From assembly GCF_000499845.2 (NCBI RefSeq), contig NC_023750.2:1163590-1227589 (forward strand): a DNA stretch of 64,000 bases. The letters run 5' to 3'. This DNA is from Phaseolus vulgaris. Taxonomy: Eukaryota; Streptophyta; Magnoliopsida; Fabales; Fabaceae. Below, piece after piece: positions 37,051 through 48,815 of the stretch; the stretch's first letter is position 1; each line of letters starts with the position of its first letter. The notes under the pieces are model-generated. The model had not been told where the DNA came from, searched no databases, and saw only the letters and a program-made list of their open reading frames with translations. A program made the position numbers and the translations under genes.

Positions 37051-38510
37051 ACGAAAAAAATCAAACAGTTTCACACACGAACGAACCTTCCTTTCAGCTC
37101 TGGCAGTGATGAATAAAAAGCTTATTGCCAATCTTGTGGGACGAATCTGGGGCTCAAATCTTAGCCAAAACTCAATAGACACAGTGACGAACGTGTGGTA
37201 AAGATTTCATACCAAAACACCAAAGGAGTAAGGCGTAGTAAGTCCCACACCGAGAGTGAACAAAACGTGTTTTCCGAAAACAAAACGTCCTGGCTTTTCT
37301 TCCCCGTATCTTCTTTTTGTTATTCGTTTATGGACGTGCCTCCTTACCTAGGTGCAAACAACATATGAAAGTACTTGTGTGAATTTTTTCAGCGCAATAA
37401 GGACGCAGAATAAAAATTGCAGAAAATAGGGCGAAATTTCACAAGTTTCGGTAGTGGATAGCCTTGGTTTGCGCAAAAATTTCTGAAAAATTCTCCCGAA
37501 ATAGTTTTTTGCTGAAATTCCGCGTAAGAATCTCCCTGAATTCGGGACAAAACGCGACAAATTTCTTGTCAAACGGATGAGCATTCACCCACGAAAAAAA
37601 TCAAACAGTTTCACACACGAACGAACCTTCCTTTCAGCCCTGGCACTGATCAATAAAAAGCTTATTGTCAATCTTAAGGGACGAATATGGGTCTCAAATC
37701 TCAGCCAAAAATCAATAGGCACAGTGAAGAACGTCTGGTAAAGATTTCATACCAAAACACCCAAGTAGTAAGGTGTAGTAAGTCCCAGACCAAGAGTGAA
37801 CAAAATTGGTTTTCCGAAAACAAAACGTCTTGACTTTTCTTCCCCGTATCTTCTCTTTGTTATTCGTTTATGGACGTGCCTCCTTACCTGGGTGAAAACA
37901 ACATATGAAAGTACTTGTGTGAATTTTTTCAGAGCAATACAAACGTAGAATAAAAATTGCAAAAAGTAGGGCGAAATTTCAGAAATTTCGGTAGTGGATA
38001 ACCTTGGTTTGCGCAAAAATTTCTGAAAAATTCTCTCGAAATAGTTTTTTTCTGAAATTCCACGTATCAATCTCCACTGAATTCGGGATAAAACGCGACA
38101 AATTTCAGGTCAAATGGATTAGTATTCACCCACGAAAAAAATCAAACAATTTCACACACGAACGAACCTTTATTTCAACTCTGGCAGTGATCAAGAAAAA
38201 GGTTATTGTCAATCTTGTGGGACGAATCTGATGCTCAAATCTCAGCCAAAACTCAACAGACACAGTGACGAACGTCTGGTAAAGATTTCAGAGCAAAACA
38301 CCCAAGGAGTAAGGTGTAGTAAGTCCCAGATCGAGAGTGAACAAAACTAGTTTTCCGAAAATAAAACGTCTTGATTTTCTTCCCCGTATCTTCTTTTTGT
38401 GATTCGTTTATGGACGTGCCTCCTTACCTGGGTGCAAACAACATATGAAAGTACTTGTGTGAATTTTTTTAGCGCAATTCGGATGCAGAATAAAAATTGC
38501 AGAAAGTAGA
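37051..38510. repeat. Satellite subfamily A, right block
   Basis: A-type diagnostics return abruptly at 37051, where TTTTGC of a B unit is joined to ACGAAAAAAATCAAACAG of an A unit, skipping roughly 130 bp. Starts near 37111, 37653 and 38196 follow at 540-bp spacing. The array ends within a unit after GCAGAAAGTAG. Confidence 0.85.
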
Positions 38511-38659
38511 ACCACTTCCTTTAGATGCCCTAAATTTTGTGAGAAATGTTTGAGCTACATACTTCCTTAATTACTATAACTCTAGGATAGCTAATGAATA
38601 GTATAGGAATTAGATAGATAGGATATGATTAGTTTTTGTAATACATATTTTCACTACAT

Positions 38660-38690
<31 letters not shown>

Positions 38691-39122
38691 ATTTTCTTCT
38701 TTGAATAAATGTGTCTAAATTTATGTATCTTGCTTGATGGGTTTTTAACTGATTAGGTTAATTAAGAAGGGAAAACGCATAAAACAAAATGAAATAAAAA
38801 AAATGCCCATAATAGACGGCAGTTATGACCATAACCTTCGTCTATTCCTCGACCATGCACACTTTTGCAGTAGTGTCAGGAAAGGGTATAAACGACGATT
38901 ATGGTCATAACCACCATCTATACTCTTTCGAACACTCTATATACCCATATTTAATTTTCGCTATAGACTAGTGGGATGAACTGCCATCTATATGTGACTT
39001 ATAAACGACGGTTAGAGAACCTTTATCTATACCCGAATAATATAAACTACGTGCTGATAGACAACAATTTAAAAACTATTGTCTAATTACTAAAATAACC
39101 GCTAACCTTTTCTGCATTAGTG
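38511..39122 (+). mobile_element. 3' end of the CACTA element: last exon remnant, subterminal repeats and terminus
   Basis: From 38511 the translation PLPLDALNFVRNV, stop, ATYFLNYYNSRIANE is the usual C-terminal end of the Ulp1-like CACTA protein, with Trp replaced by a stop. Between 38815 and 39080 short GACGG(C/T)-GTTAT-type and complementary ATAACC-CGTCTAT words recur in both orientations, forming foldbacks, as in CACTA subterminal regions. The segment ends TTTTCTGCATTAGTG at 39108-39122, one change from the complement of a CACTACTGCAGAAAA terminus. A second terminus-like word, CTTTTGCAGTAGTG, lies near 38862-38875. Confidence 0.75.
38662..38692. repeat. TA/CATA microsatellite
   Basis: A short run of TACATACATA followed by alternating TA in the 3' non-coding part of the CACTA element. 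Confidence 0.9.
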
Positions 39123-41860
39123 TTCATTCACATGTCACAAAAATAATTACCTAGTTATAATCCCCATTGTAATGTCTACAACAAATAAATTTTCTTTTGC
39201 TATTCTTAGAAGTAGTTGGTGTCCGAACTTTGCACATAATGAATCATAATATACAAAACTATTCAACATACTTGCCAAGTGTCTTCCATATTCACTATAG
39301 CACAACACTTTAAATATCATCTTTTTCATATTCTTATTCCAACACATTCTCCTTTATTTAGAAATTTCATAAATAAAACATAGAAAAGGATTTAAAGCAT
39401 TATATTAACAAAAAAATCCCTTCAACTTTGTGTTCGTTCTATTACATTAAATTTTATATATTATAATTAATTAGTATTTTTTATTTTTAACTGAAATTAT
39501 GGTAGGAAAATTATGTCAATATCTAAAATTTGCAATAAATATAGAGAAAGACTATACCAATGAATAAGTAAATAATTTGAAAACAAAATTAAATCATATA
39601 AAAATAAATGAAATAATATTTATAATCACTAATTTGGTAAGTTAGTTTAACAAATTTATAACGAATCATTGTTCTAACATTATTAATCTACCATCATTAT
39701 CTACCATATGCAAATAATTTTTATACAAAACACAAATAAACATAATTCACAAAACCTAGTGTTGAAAGAAAAACTTACTTATACCTTTTGTTATTTTAAA
39801 AAGATTTGTTCTTTCTTCAAGTTCTTTTAAAAAAAATTAATTTAAAAAATAAAATGCAATTAATATGAGAACTAGAATTGATAAGAAATTGGTTAACAAT
39901 ATTATTCCGCAAGAAATTTATATTAGTTCAGATCTCAAATGATACTACATTTAGTTTAAGTTATTTAACATTAGAATAACTATATTTCACTATCTTTAAA
40001 AGTTTGTAAAAATACTTACAATGACAATTACAAACACGAGATAACAAAATACTAAGAAATCAACTTTTAAACACAAGATATATTCAACCCTTGGAACACT
40101 CTAAAAGAATGAAAACCAAATTAACTCTTGACCACACAAGAGGATATATATGGAACACACTTCAACCACTAAGTAAAGAAAATAATGTACTACAATTCAT
40201 AATAAAAGCACAAAACAAGGTTGATTTAACGACATAACACAACCTTATTGATTTGGAAGCTTGAAATCACACTTTGAAAATTGAAAATAGCTCAAATGAT
40301 CTCAACGTAATGCATATTTCACAATTGTATTAGTTGTATAAAAGAGTGAGAGCAAGACTCTATTAATAGAGTTCAAAAAATGATGATTTAAAAAAGGTAC
40401 TAACGCATTTAATCTGTTATTTCAAGCTAGTAATAAATTACTCTCAATGAAATTTGAAAAAAAAAATTACAACTCTTTCTGTATTAATTAATTATAGTAT
40501 TGCTAATTGATTATTTCAACCTTGTATTTAATTCATAAAAAGAAGTTAATCAATTATGTAAAATTTTAATTGGTTAGTTTTTAGAACATTGAAAGCACTT
40601 AAATTTGCTTTGGTTTTAATTGATTAACTGAATTGATAATTGATTATCCTAGTTTAAAATCTCTCATAAATATTTTAATCAATTACTTAAAAATTTAATC
40701 GATTAACAAATTTATTAAATATTTTTCTCATATTTTAAACTTTATAAAAACAATTTTCTTTTAATTCATTTGACTATAGGTTGTGTGTTAAATTAAAATC
40801 TTTGTGAATACCTTGTACGAAAGACTCAACAACATACAATGAAAGCTAGAAATTCTCGAAACATCTACATCTTCTTCTTCAAACATCATCATCAAAACAT
40901 CTTTTTTAGAGGTTTGAATGTTCTCTTCAAGTCCAACAAATCTTCAAGTCCAACAAAAAACACTAATGAGAAGAGAAGAAAATGTTTGAGTAGAAAAGTG
41001 ATAAAAGATAAAAAAAAAAAAAAGCAAAAGATGTTTGAACATAAAAGTTAAAAAAAAAAAAAGCGTGTAACCAGTTTTAAGTTCTCCAAAAGATTAAAAA
41101 TATTGTAATTACATGTAATTAAAAAATTGTTTATTAAAATTTAAATTAAAAAACTACAACAATTAAAAAAATTAATATATAAATATATAATATTAATAGT
41201 CTATTTTATTGTTTTATACTTTAACTCTTCCTCAAATAAATATTATATTATTTCAATAAAATAAGATGTTTTTTTTAATAAGAATAGGTTATTCTCTTTT
41301 TAAGTATAACTACCAAAACTTTGCTATCATATCCTAAAGATAATCATTTATATATCCTTAAAAGAAGACAATATTATAAAGATGATAGAAAAAGAATAAA
41401 AACAAAAACAATGATGGGAATCAAGAAAATCTAAACTTTTGTAGTCCAAGTCCTTTTTTAAACAAATCCTAACTGATATAAATTAATTTCACATTGTAAT
41501 AATAATGTTGAGAAAAGAATCAATGAATTAAGAGATTTTAATTTTGAGATAAAAGAAGTGAGAAAGAAGGAAATTTAGAGACAATGCATATTTTTTTTCA
41601 CCCCCATTTTCTTTAACCGAGTTAGGTTATTCTTAGAAGGTGTCAAAGTTTTTTTTTAATTTATTTTATTACATGTTAATAAACCTATCCGAGTCATCAC
41701 GAGTAAATTAAGTTTTTAGTCAACCAATACCAAAATTTGTAATTCTCTTATACAACTCAACTTAAACGGTTAATTTATTTACTTTATCTATCGGACAACT
41801 CTAGTATAAATTGTTCTTACAATACAAGAAACTGAATATCCCATATAAAGTATCTTCTAT
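39123..41860. other. AT-rich spacer, no gene seen
   Basis: No supported coding sequence. Around 40430-40740 the word AATCGATTAA/TTAATTGATTA recurs several times, as in decayed retroelement DNA. The A-rich stretch 40960-41070 supports only a meaningless Lys-rich frame. Confidence 0.45.
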
Positions 41861-42140
41861 CTTATGTCTTCTCTTGCTATTCGTCCGTTGAGTCCGAGAG
41901 ATGGAATACCTGCAAAGAAACTTCAATATTCAAGTCAGTTGTAGATGTGTTTATTTAGGTTTAGAGCTTTGGACAGTCATTACCTTTCTTCTATTTATAG
42001 TTTTCTATTGGACCTTCCTTCTTAATGACATTGGTCCATGCCTAATAAGTCTTTAATGATGCTTTGCAGCCCCTTAATCAACAGAGTTTTCACTTCGTGA
42101 CCTTGGTCGACGGACACTCCGCCCACTAATTCCAGATAGA
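41861..42140 (+). repeat. Diverged copy of the ACCTGCAGAAGG dispersed repeat
   Basis: GGAATACCTGCAAAGAAAC at about 41903-41921 and TATTCAAGTCAGTT shortly after correspond to the core of the better preserved copies at 56930 and 62700, followed by a TATTTATAG word at the same relative place. Similarity is weak elsewhere. Confidence 0.4.
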
Positions 42141-42750
42141 ACATAAATTTCGTATAAATTAATTTATGATTTTTTTTCCCATTAGGTCTTGCTTTACTAA
42201 CATGCTAAACTCTACATTCTCCATTGAGAATCCTTGATTCTATAGTAGCCTTGTATATGCACTATGATAGCTATATGACTAGATATTTATCTCATGATGG
42301 AATCACCTCGTGCAAAAAAAAATGCTTAATCGTGGCCACTTGAAGCAACATCTATGGAGGTTTAAGAAATTGTCTAGAACCTAATAATTGGATAACAACA
42401 TCAATACCCTTTCAAACAATTCTAAACACTTCACTTACTTGAGAACTTTATTTATTCTCTATTATTCTTCTTTTCATGAATTTCATTAACATTCTTTCTT
42501 ACAACAATATCAATTTATATTTCTTAATTTACTGCTTCAGCTTCAATTTTTTACATCGTTTTATATATATAACAATCTATGTTGAAAGGAGAACTAATTT
42601 TCTAATAATACCATGGTTAATTTTTTTTTAAAATATAACAAACATTAAAAAAAAATCATTAAATAAAAATTTATTTTATAAAAAAAATAATTACTATATT
42701 GACTGAATTAGATATTATTTTATAAACAATTTTTTTTTTATCTACACTAG
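42141..42750. other. AT-rich spacer, nothing recognised
   Basis: No coding frame and no recognisable repeat boundary. Confidence 0.4.
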
Positions 42751-42930
42751 TTTTTGTGATTAATAAAAATTTATAAACTAATTTTTAAATTGGTGTGCAA
42801 CATTAACTACTAATATTTTAGATAGTAATTATTTTAGATTCTAATTTATAGTTAATAGCTAAAATTTTGATAGTTAATGTTATATACTAATTTAAAAAAT
42901 AGTTTATAATTTTTTATTAATAACAAAAAT
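42751..42930. mobile_element. Foldback (MITE-like) element
   Basis: An imperfect palindrome of 180 bp. The left arm TTTTTGTGATTAATAAAAAT at 42751-42770 pairs with ATTAATAACAAAAA near 42916-42929, and pairing continues inwards for over 60 bp per arm with few mismatches, leaving a short AT-rich centre. The long stem suggests a MITE. The superfamily is not determined. Confidence 0.7.
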
Positions 42931-45900
42931 TACTTTACATATCATTAATTTCTTAGTTTATGAAGTAGTATCAAGTTTTAATCATTTTAAACAAATGATA
43001 TCAAAGATTATAAATAAAAAATTAATTAAAATTTTTGTCACATAATTATTAACATTTCACGAATTTGATCATATAATTTTTTCACATTTTACTTTAAAAT
43101 TCAATTTTTATACATTTTATCAAATGATTTTTCTCTTTTACATATCTTACACTTACGTTTTTCAAGACAAATTTGGCAATATGTGTTTTATAAAAACAAA
43201 ATAACATTGTTTTGTAATTGTCTTACAAGGAGACGTCAATATTGTGGCAAATTTAATATAAAAATGCAACAAAAAAGTTGGAGAATAAAATTCATAAAGT
43301 AATAATAATTGAGTGATAAAGTATATAATTAAACTTGAAAATATAGATGAAAAATCAATAAAAGTTTCTGATGTTTTTTTTATAAGAAATAATCATTGAT
43401 AATTAATAAAAAAAAACATTTGGCACTAATATTATGATTATAAAATTTGTGAGTAATAATTGGTTGAAACAAAATTGCATAGTGTGAACTAAGATCTTCA
43501 CAAACATGTTGGGTCCAATATTGAGGCTTTGATTATTAAAGTGTGTATGATTCTCAGCATTTCTATTTTATTCACAAAACCCTAAAAGCCTTTGATTTAT
43601 ATATGATTTATAAGGTTGTGGGGCAAAAGGTTTTGCTTTTGCATGAAAATTTCCTTTGTAATGATGAGGTTTTTTGCTTTTTCTTCCTTTTTCTTTTCTT
43701 TTTCACATTTAGGCATGGACTTATACAGTTATATTTTCTCTTTTAAAATTGCCTACTATTTATCATTATTTTTTAAATTCAACCTATAAAAGTCCAATAA
43801 GTAGATTACATAGAGGATAAGATGGAAAAAGATAAACTATTCAAGATATTTTGAATTTTTTTGCATGAAAAAATAATCATATATGATCATTATAAATTAT
43901 TTTTGTAATATTTAATACTGATGCTTGAAACTGTTAATTAAATTAAATTAAATTAAATTAATTTCATTTTAATTAATTCACACACTTGATAATATTATGA
44001 CATTTTTTTACGTGGTAAAAAAAACTCAGTTTAAGTTACATAGTAATGAGCATTCATACTTTGATACTGAAACATACTCATTTAATAATCTAATAAATTG
44101 ATATTTTAATTATTATTTTTTTAATTTAAAATATTATTATAAAGGGATGTCAAAAAAATAAGTTAGTATTTGCTGTGTCAAAGAATCTTTATTCATAATT
44201 AATAACATCTTTATTGTATTTTAAAAAATACATTTTTTTTGTTTAAAAAGGTAAAACAGATTAAAATAATTAACAATAATTAAAGGAAATTAAAATAATA
44301 ATGAAAATAATAATGCAAAAATTATTAAACCTAAGAAATAAATAAAATAAGATGATACTTTTAAATTAAAAATAAGAAAATAACTGTTTAATCTAACTAT
44401 CCTTAGTTATCTCAATTTACACTAGTTAATTAATTAAGGGTTGATTCAGAGTTCTTACTTAGTGTTTATAGTTTTCTTAAAAAAATGGTATAAAACTAAT
44501 TTACGTAAATATGCATAAAAAAATTAGAACTGAATCATTAGATTGAATTAATGTTATTTGTCTAATATGAACACTTTTGAGATTATAAATCTAAAGTATA
44601 ATATGATTAAAAAGAGTTAGTTTTTTAGAATATGTTAAAAAGTTATTCAATAATAAGGTTTCTGAACAAGCTAATAAATTTATACCCTTACGCGACTAAC
44701 GAGGACTTATATTATACAATTTCCAAACATTAATAAGATGACAATAATAATAATAATAATAATAATAATTTATTAATATTCAAATTTTGTTAATATTAGT
44801 GATTGTTGATTTTAAATAACTAAATAGGGGTTTTTTTTATTAAAAATATATATTATTTTTATATTCATAAATGTTTTATTTCTAATACAAATGCTTGTCT
44901 TTACTTTTATGTCTGATATTTATAATTGTTCTCATAAAAAGGGAGCATAACTCTCTCAAAATAGAAAAAAAAATAGTTTTAGATGTGTTTTTACTTCAAT
45001 AATATATTTTTACTTCAATATAAATATTAAATTTTAATTTATTAAATGTATTTTCACTAATTTACTTTTGTCTCAATTACTATACACTCTTATATTTTAT
45101 CTAGATTTTAATTAATTTACTTATATATTTATGATGATGTAAAAATGAAAAAGGAGAAAGTAAAACTGTATAAATGTTTTATTAAGTTATAGAAAATTTA
45201 TCACATTTTTAATTTTTTTACATAAAAAATTAAAAGAAATGAAAATGAAAGGGTAGTTATTCCATACCATAATAGATTTTGTCTTTGATTTTTTTTTTAA
45301 TACAAACTAAGAAAAGTTAATAAGTAGATGGAATAATATAACGATTATGCTTGTAAAATTAATCATATAATAATTAAGCTATTTATTGTTCTTTACCCAT
45401 CATTAATGTTATAAAAAATAAATGAAAAAAAGTAATGAATATTCATTAAAAAGATAAAATTATGCTTATAAAAATTATTATAAATTAAATATAAGGAACA
45501 TAGTATTTTAAATATGTAGTTTGTGTGGTGTTTTAAAATTTCGTATTGTTCTATCACAAATTGAGAGGTCACTTAGAAAGGAACACATAATTTTTCGGTA
45601 AAAGCAACGTTCACATCAAAATACAGGTTAATAATATTAATTTTATTAAAGGTTACAAAACACAATTTAATTCCACCTACCGTAACCATAACACCCAATA
45701 GAAAAATATAAATTAGAGAAAATATACATAATAAAAGGTAATGATTGTTTAAACTCTAAATTAACTAATTCGATCGATCTTATATAATTTGAACGTTAAA
45801 ATATATTTATAAATATCCTATTAACTCGAATCAACAAAGAAGATGAATGGACCTAGAAGAACAAACTTTTTTTAATTTTTAAGAACATATATCCTATTAT

Positions 45901-46669
45901 TTAACTTATTTTATATAGAATAGAAGTAAGAAAAGTGAGAAATGATAAATGGTTGAAAATAGTTAGTGTGATTATGAACAATAATTAGGCAAAGATATAT
46001 AATTGGACAACATGATTGAAATTGGATATAATGGCCTCCACAATCATAACTAAAATCTATAGATTGGATGCGCACGCTCAACTATATAATATATATATAT
46101 ATACACTATTGCTTTGGTTGCCAAGAACTAGCTGTTATCAATTACAAAATAAATAAATAATAATAATAATTTATATTTTTAATAAGATTTTGATTTTTTA
46201 AGTGTTTTCTAAATTTAAATATTTTTAATTAATTTTTTATTAATTATTAAAAAATTATAATTTTTAATTAAATTTTTATCTTCTATTTTTTTTAATTAGG
46301 TGATTTAAGTATTATCATCATCTTATTTATTTGTCTTTGCATATTAAAAAAAACGTGAAGTACTAAAATTTATTAAAAATGATATTAACAATTAATATAA
46401 AATGACAAGTATTTTTTGTTAAATGACAAGTACCACTTTAAAATAAGATTTGACAATAAGAGTTAATATTTTTATCATTAACAAACAATCAACATCTTTT
46501 ACGGTCAGAGCAAAGTTACTTCATTTTTAAATAAGCAATTGAATTTTATAGGACCAAAATCATGAACTTGTCAAATTGGTCAAAAGTAAATTTAAGGTTT
46601 AACCATTTTTTTAACTATCATTTTCATCATTTAATTAAATTTTATTTTTATTTTATTTTATTTTCTTAA
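42931..46669. other. Very AT-rich spacer with microsatellites
   Basis: No gene is supported. It includes an ATTAA pentanucleotide run (43936-43963), an AAT trinucleotide run (44743-44769) and a short TA run (about 46085-46103). Confidence 0.5.
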
Positions 46670-47054
46670 CCCTATAAGAAAATCATGAAATATAAACTAA
46701 TTTTTAAAGACCAAAATAATTAGTTGCAATAGTAACTAAATTAGAGACCATTCTAGAAACTAAAAAAAAATTGGTTTCTAAATTAGTTTCTATTAATGTT
46801 AAATAGTTTCTAAATTGGTATCTAATTAGCAACCAAGATTTTAGAAACCAAATTTAAAAACTAAATAATTGGTAATAGTTAAAAATTTGGTTGCTAATTA
46901 GATATCAATTTAGAAATTATTTAATAATAATAAAAACTATTTTAAAAACTAATTTTTTATTTAATTTTTAAAATGATCTCTAATTTAGTTATTATGGTAA
47001 CTAATTATTTTGCTTTCTAAAAATGAGTTTCTATTTCATGATTTTCTTGTAGTG
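46670..47054. mobile_element. CACTA-type foldback MITE with 3-bp target duplication
   Basis: The right end reads, on the minus strand, CACTACAAGAAAATCATGAA (47054 leftwards). The left end reads CCCTATAAGAAAATCATGAA (46670 rightwards), the same terminus with two changes. The sequence folds back over almost its full 385 bp through repeated AGTTTCTAAATTGGTATCTAA-type words and their complements. Both sides are flanked by TAA (46667-46669 and 47055-47057), the 3-bp duplication expected of CACTA insertions. There is no coding capacity, so movement would need an autonomous partner. Confidence 0.85.
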
Positions 47055-48331
47055 TAAGAAATAAATTCATATAATTTCATGTATTAGTGTTACAATAATA
47101 ATACGTGATATTTGTTTAAAATAATAGATCAAATTAAAAATACTCAAAAAAATACAAAAAGAAAACTTTTAAAAAAATTATCATAAAAGAAGAGAAAGAT
47201 TATTAAATATAAGTTTTTTTTTTTTTTGTTTAACTTTAAATCAATGAGTTCAAGTGTAGTCTACTACTTGGAACATATTATATTATATTATATGAATGGG
47301 TGTGTAGCAATAATCATGATTAAGGAAAATAGGGTTAGGGAAATTGAGTTCAAAACAAAACATTGCATCTAAAGCCAACTCATTTCACGTGGGTTATATA
47401 TGAAATAGGTAAAAATTAAAGCTCAAGATAACCTTTTATATGAAAAGTAAAAAGCTTTATTCATATGCAAACCACAAGGAAGCATCAAGAAAATAAAAAA
47501 ATTAAGGTGGATCTTCTACCTAAACCCTCTCTACATGTGAAGTAACTTTTTCATAAATAATTATAGGAAAAGAAAGATAAGATTAATTTTATAGAAACTA
47601 TTTTCTAATTTATAAAAAAAACTGATTTTATATGTTATTATTTTTTATTCTATGAATACTTATATAGAAATTTTATGGAAGTTAGATGATTCGGAACGGA
47701 TCCTTTATGCATGTGCATAAACATTTATTAGCATATTCTTTAGTTTGAACATTCTTGAAATCCGAACTTCAAGTAGTCAAAAGCCCCTTTCCAGCACTTA
47801 TCTGATTTCGTTGTTGAAAACTTATTGGTGAATCATAATGTTCTTACTCTCATCTTTTCGGTATATTTAGCTATTTCTTAAAGGAGTAATGTCTAACATA
47901 TTTATTTTAATAAGTGGACAAGAGTTACGATATTTCTAAAAAATATATATGGGTTGGATATATCTGAAATGTTTTATTTTATTTATTATTTGTTAATAAA
48001 AAAAACTAAAAGAGTAATGTGTAACACATATTCTCATATTATTTCTTTTGTGTTGACATTGTAGAGTGGATGTAACAACTACTAATACAGTTCATGATAC
48101 TGATGCATATGCTGATAATGTTGTTATACTTGCTAATTTTGTTGTTACTTGTGTTTATGTTATTATATTTCCTTTTTCATACATTCAACCAATTCTTTAG
48201 GACACTAGTATAAAAGTTTAAAACAATAACTCATTATTTAATGTGTTTTTACGGTCAGACGCTGTCTTTCAAAATTCATGGACATTTTTTAAATTAACTT
48301 GATTTACAAAGGCAGCTATTTGTAATAGTTG
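47055..48331. other. AT-rich spacer, no gene seen
   Basis: No coding frame is recognised. There is a T-run near 47213-47228 and otherwise nothing notable. Confidence 0.45.
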
Positions 48332-48364
48332 CATTCTTAAATCAAGCGCTTTGATTTAAGAATG
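48332..48364. repeat. Perfect 14-bp inverted repeat (hairpin)
   Basis: CATTCTTAAATCAA, five bases, then TTGATTTAAGAATG. The arms match perfectly. It may be the joined ends of a small element or a decayed terminus; no function is assigned. Confidence 0.8.
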
Positions 48365-48815
48365 TGGCTATTATGTTTTGTCTTATGTCATTGCTAAGGT
48401 CATTGTTTTATTGGGAAGGTTTTTGTTTGCTCTCTACTGTATCTTCCTCGTCGTTGTTGCCGCCTTACTCCGTCGTGTATTTGCGTTTCATTGGAAAAAA
48501 TTTATTTGCGTTTTATGAACTTTTCTTTATGTTCTTAGTTATCAAGCCTTCCAATATCAATCCATTATTTGTATTTTTTTTTCAGAACATGTTACATTCA
48601 GATTGGGATGAAATACTAAGAATGTGAAGAGGTATGATATTCATGCACCAAGAGATCAAAAGAAATGTTAAAATGATGACTTGTTCTTCGAAAAAGATCA
48701 AAGTTGAGAACTTTGATAAGAAACCCAAACAATAGCAAAAAAGAAAAGAAACCCTAAGCGTCATTCGTAAATGCGATTTATAAATGCGGTTATAGCATTT
48801 ATAAATGCGGTTATA
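48365..48815. other. Spacer between hairpin and LINE remnant
   Basis: No coding similarity is recognised. A short imperfect duplication with ATTTATAAATGCGGTTATA words lies at 48768-48816. Confidence 0.35.

Larger units (their letters stand above)
25648..38510. repeat. Large tandem satellite array, ~24 units of ~528-540 bp (khipu-like length)
   Basis: Every ~530 bp the same block recurs: an AAAAAGCTTATTGCC or AAAAAATTTATTGCG start, the GTCTGGTAAA(G/A)ATTTCA word, CCGAGAGTGAACAAAAC, CTCCTTACCTGGGTGCAAAC, TTGCAGAAAGTAG and GATGAGTATTCACCCA. Unit starts lie near 25655, 26187, 26726, 27267, 27776, 28317, 28853, 29393, 29932, 30464, 30996, 31525, 32052, 32482, 33018, 33552, 34076, 34608, 35133, 35660, 36188, 36716, 37111, 37653 and 38196. 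All units are in the same direction. The last is cut about 315 bp in. Phaseolus has a known subtelomeric satellite, khipu, with a 528-bp unit; the length match is suggestive but the sequence could not be compared. Short open frames recur because units are similar, not because a protein is conserved. Confidence 0.95.

Noticed and set aside
40839..41051. 70-codon Lys-rich frame
   Set aside because: It lies in A-rich low-complexity DNA and has no similarity to a known protein.
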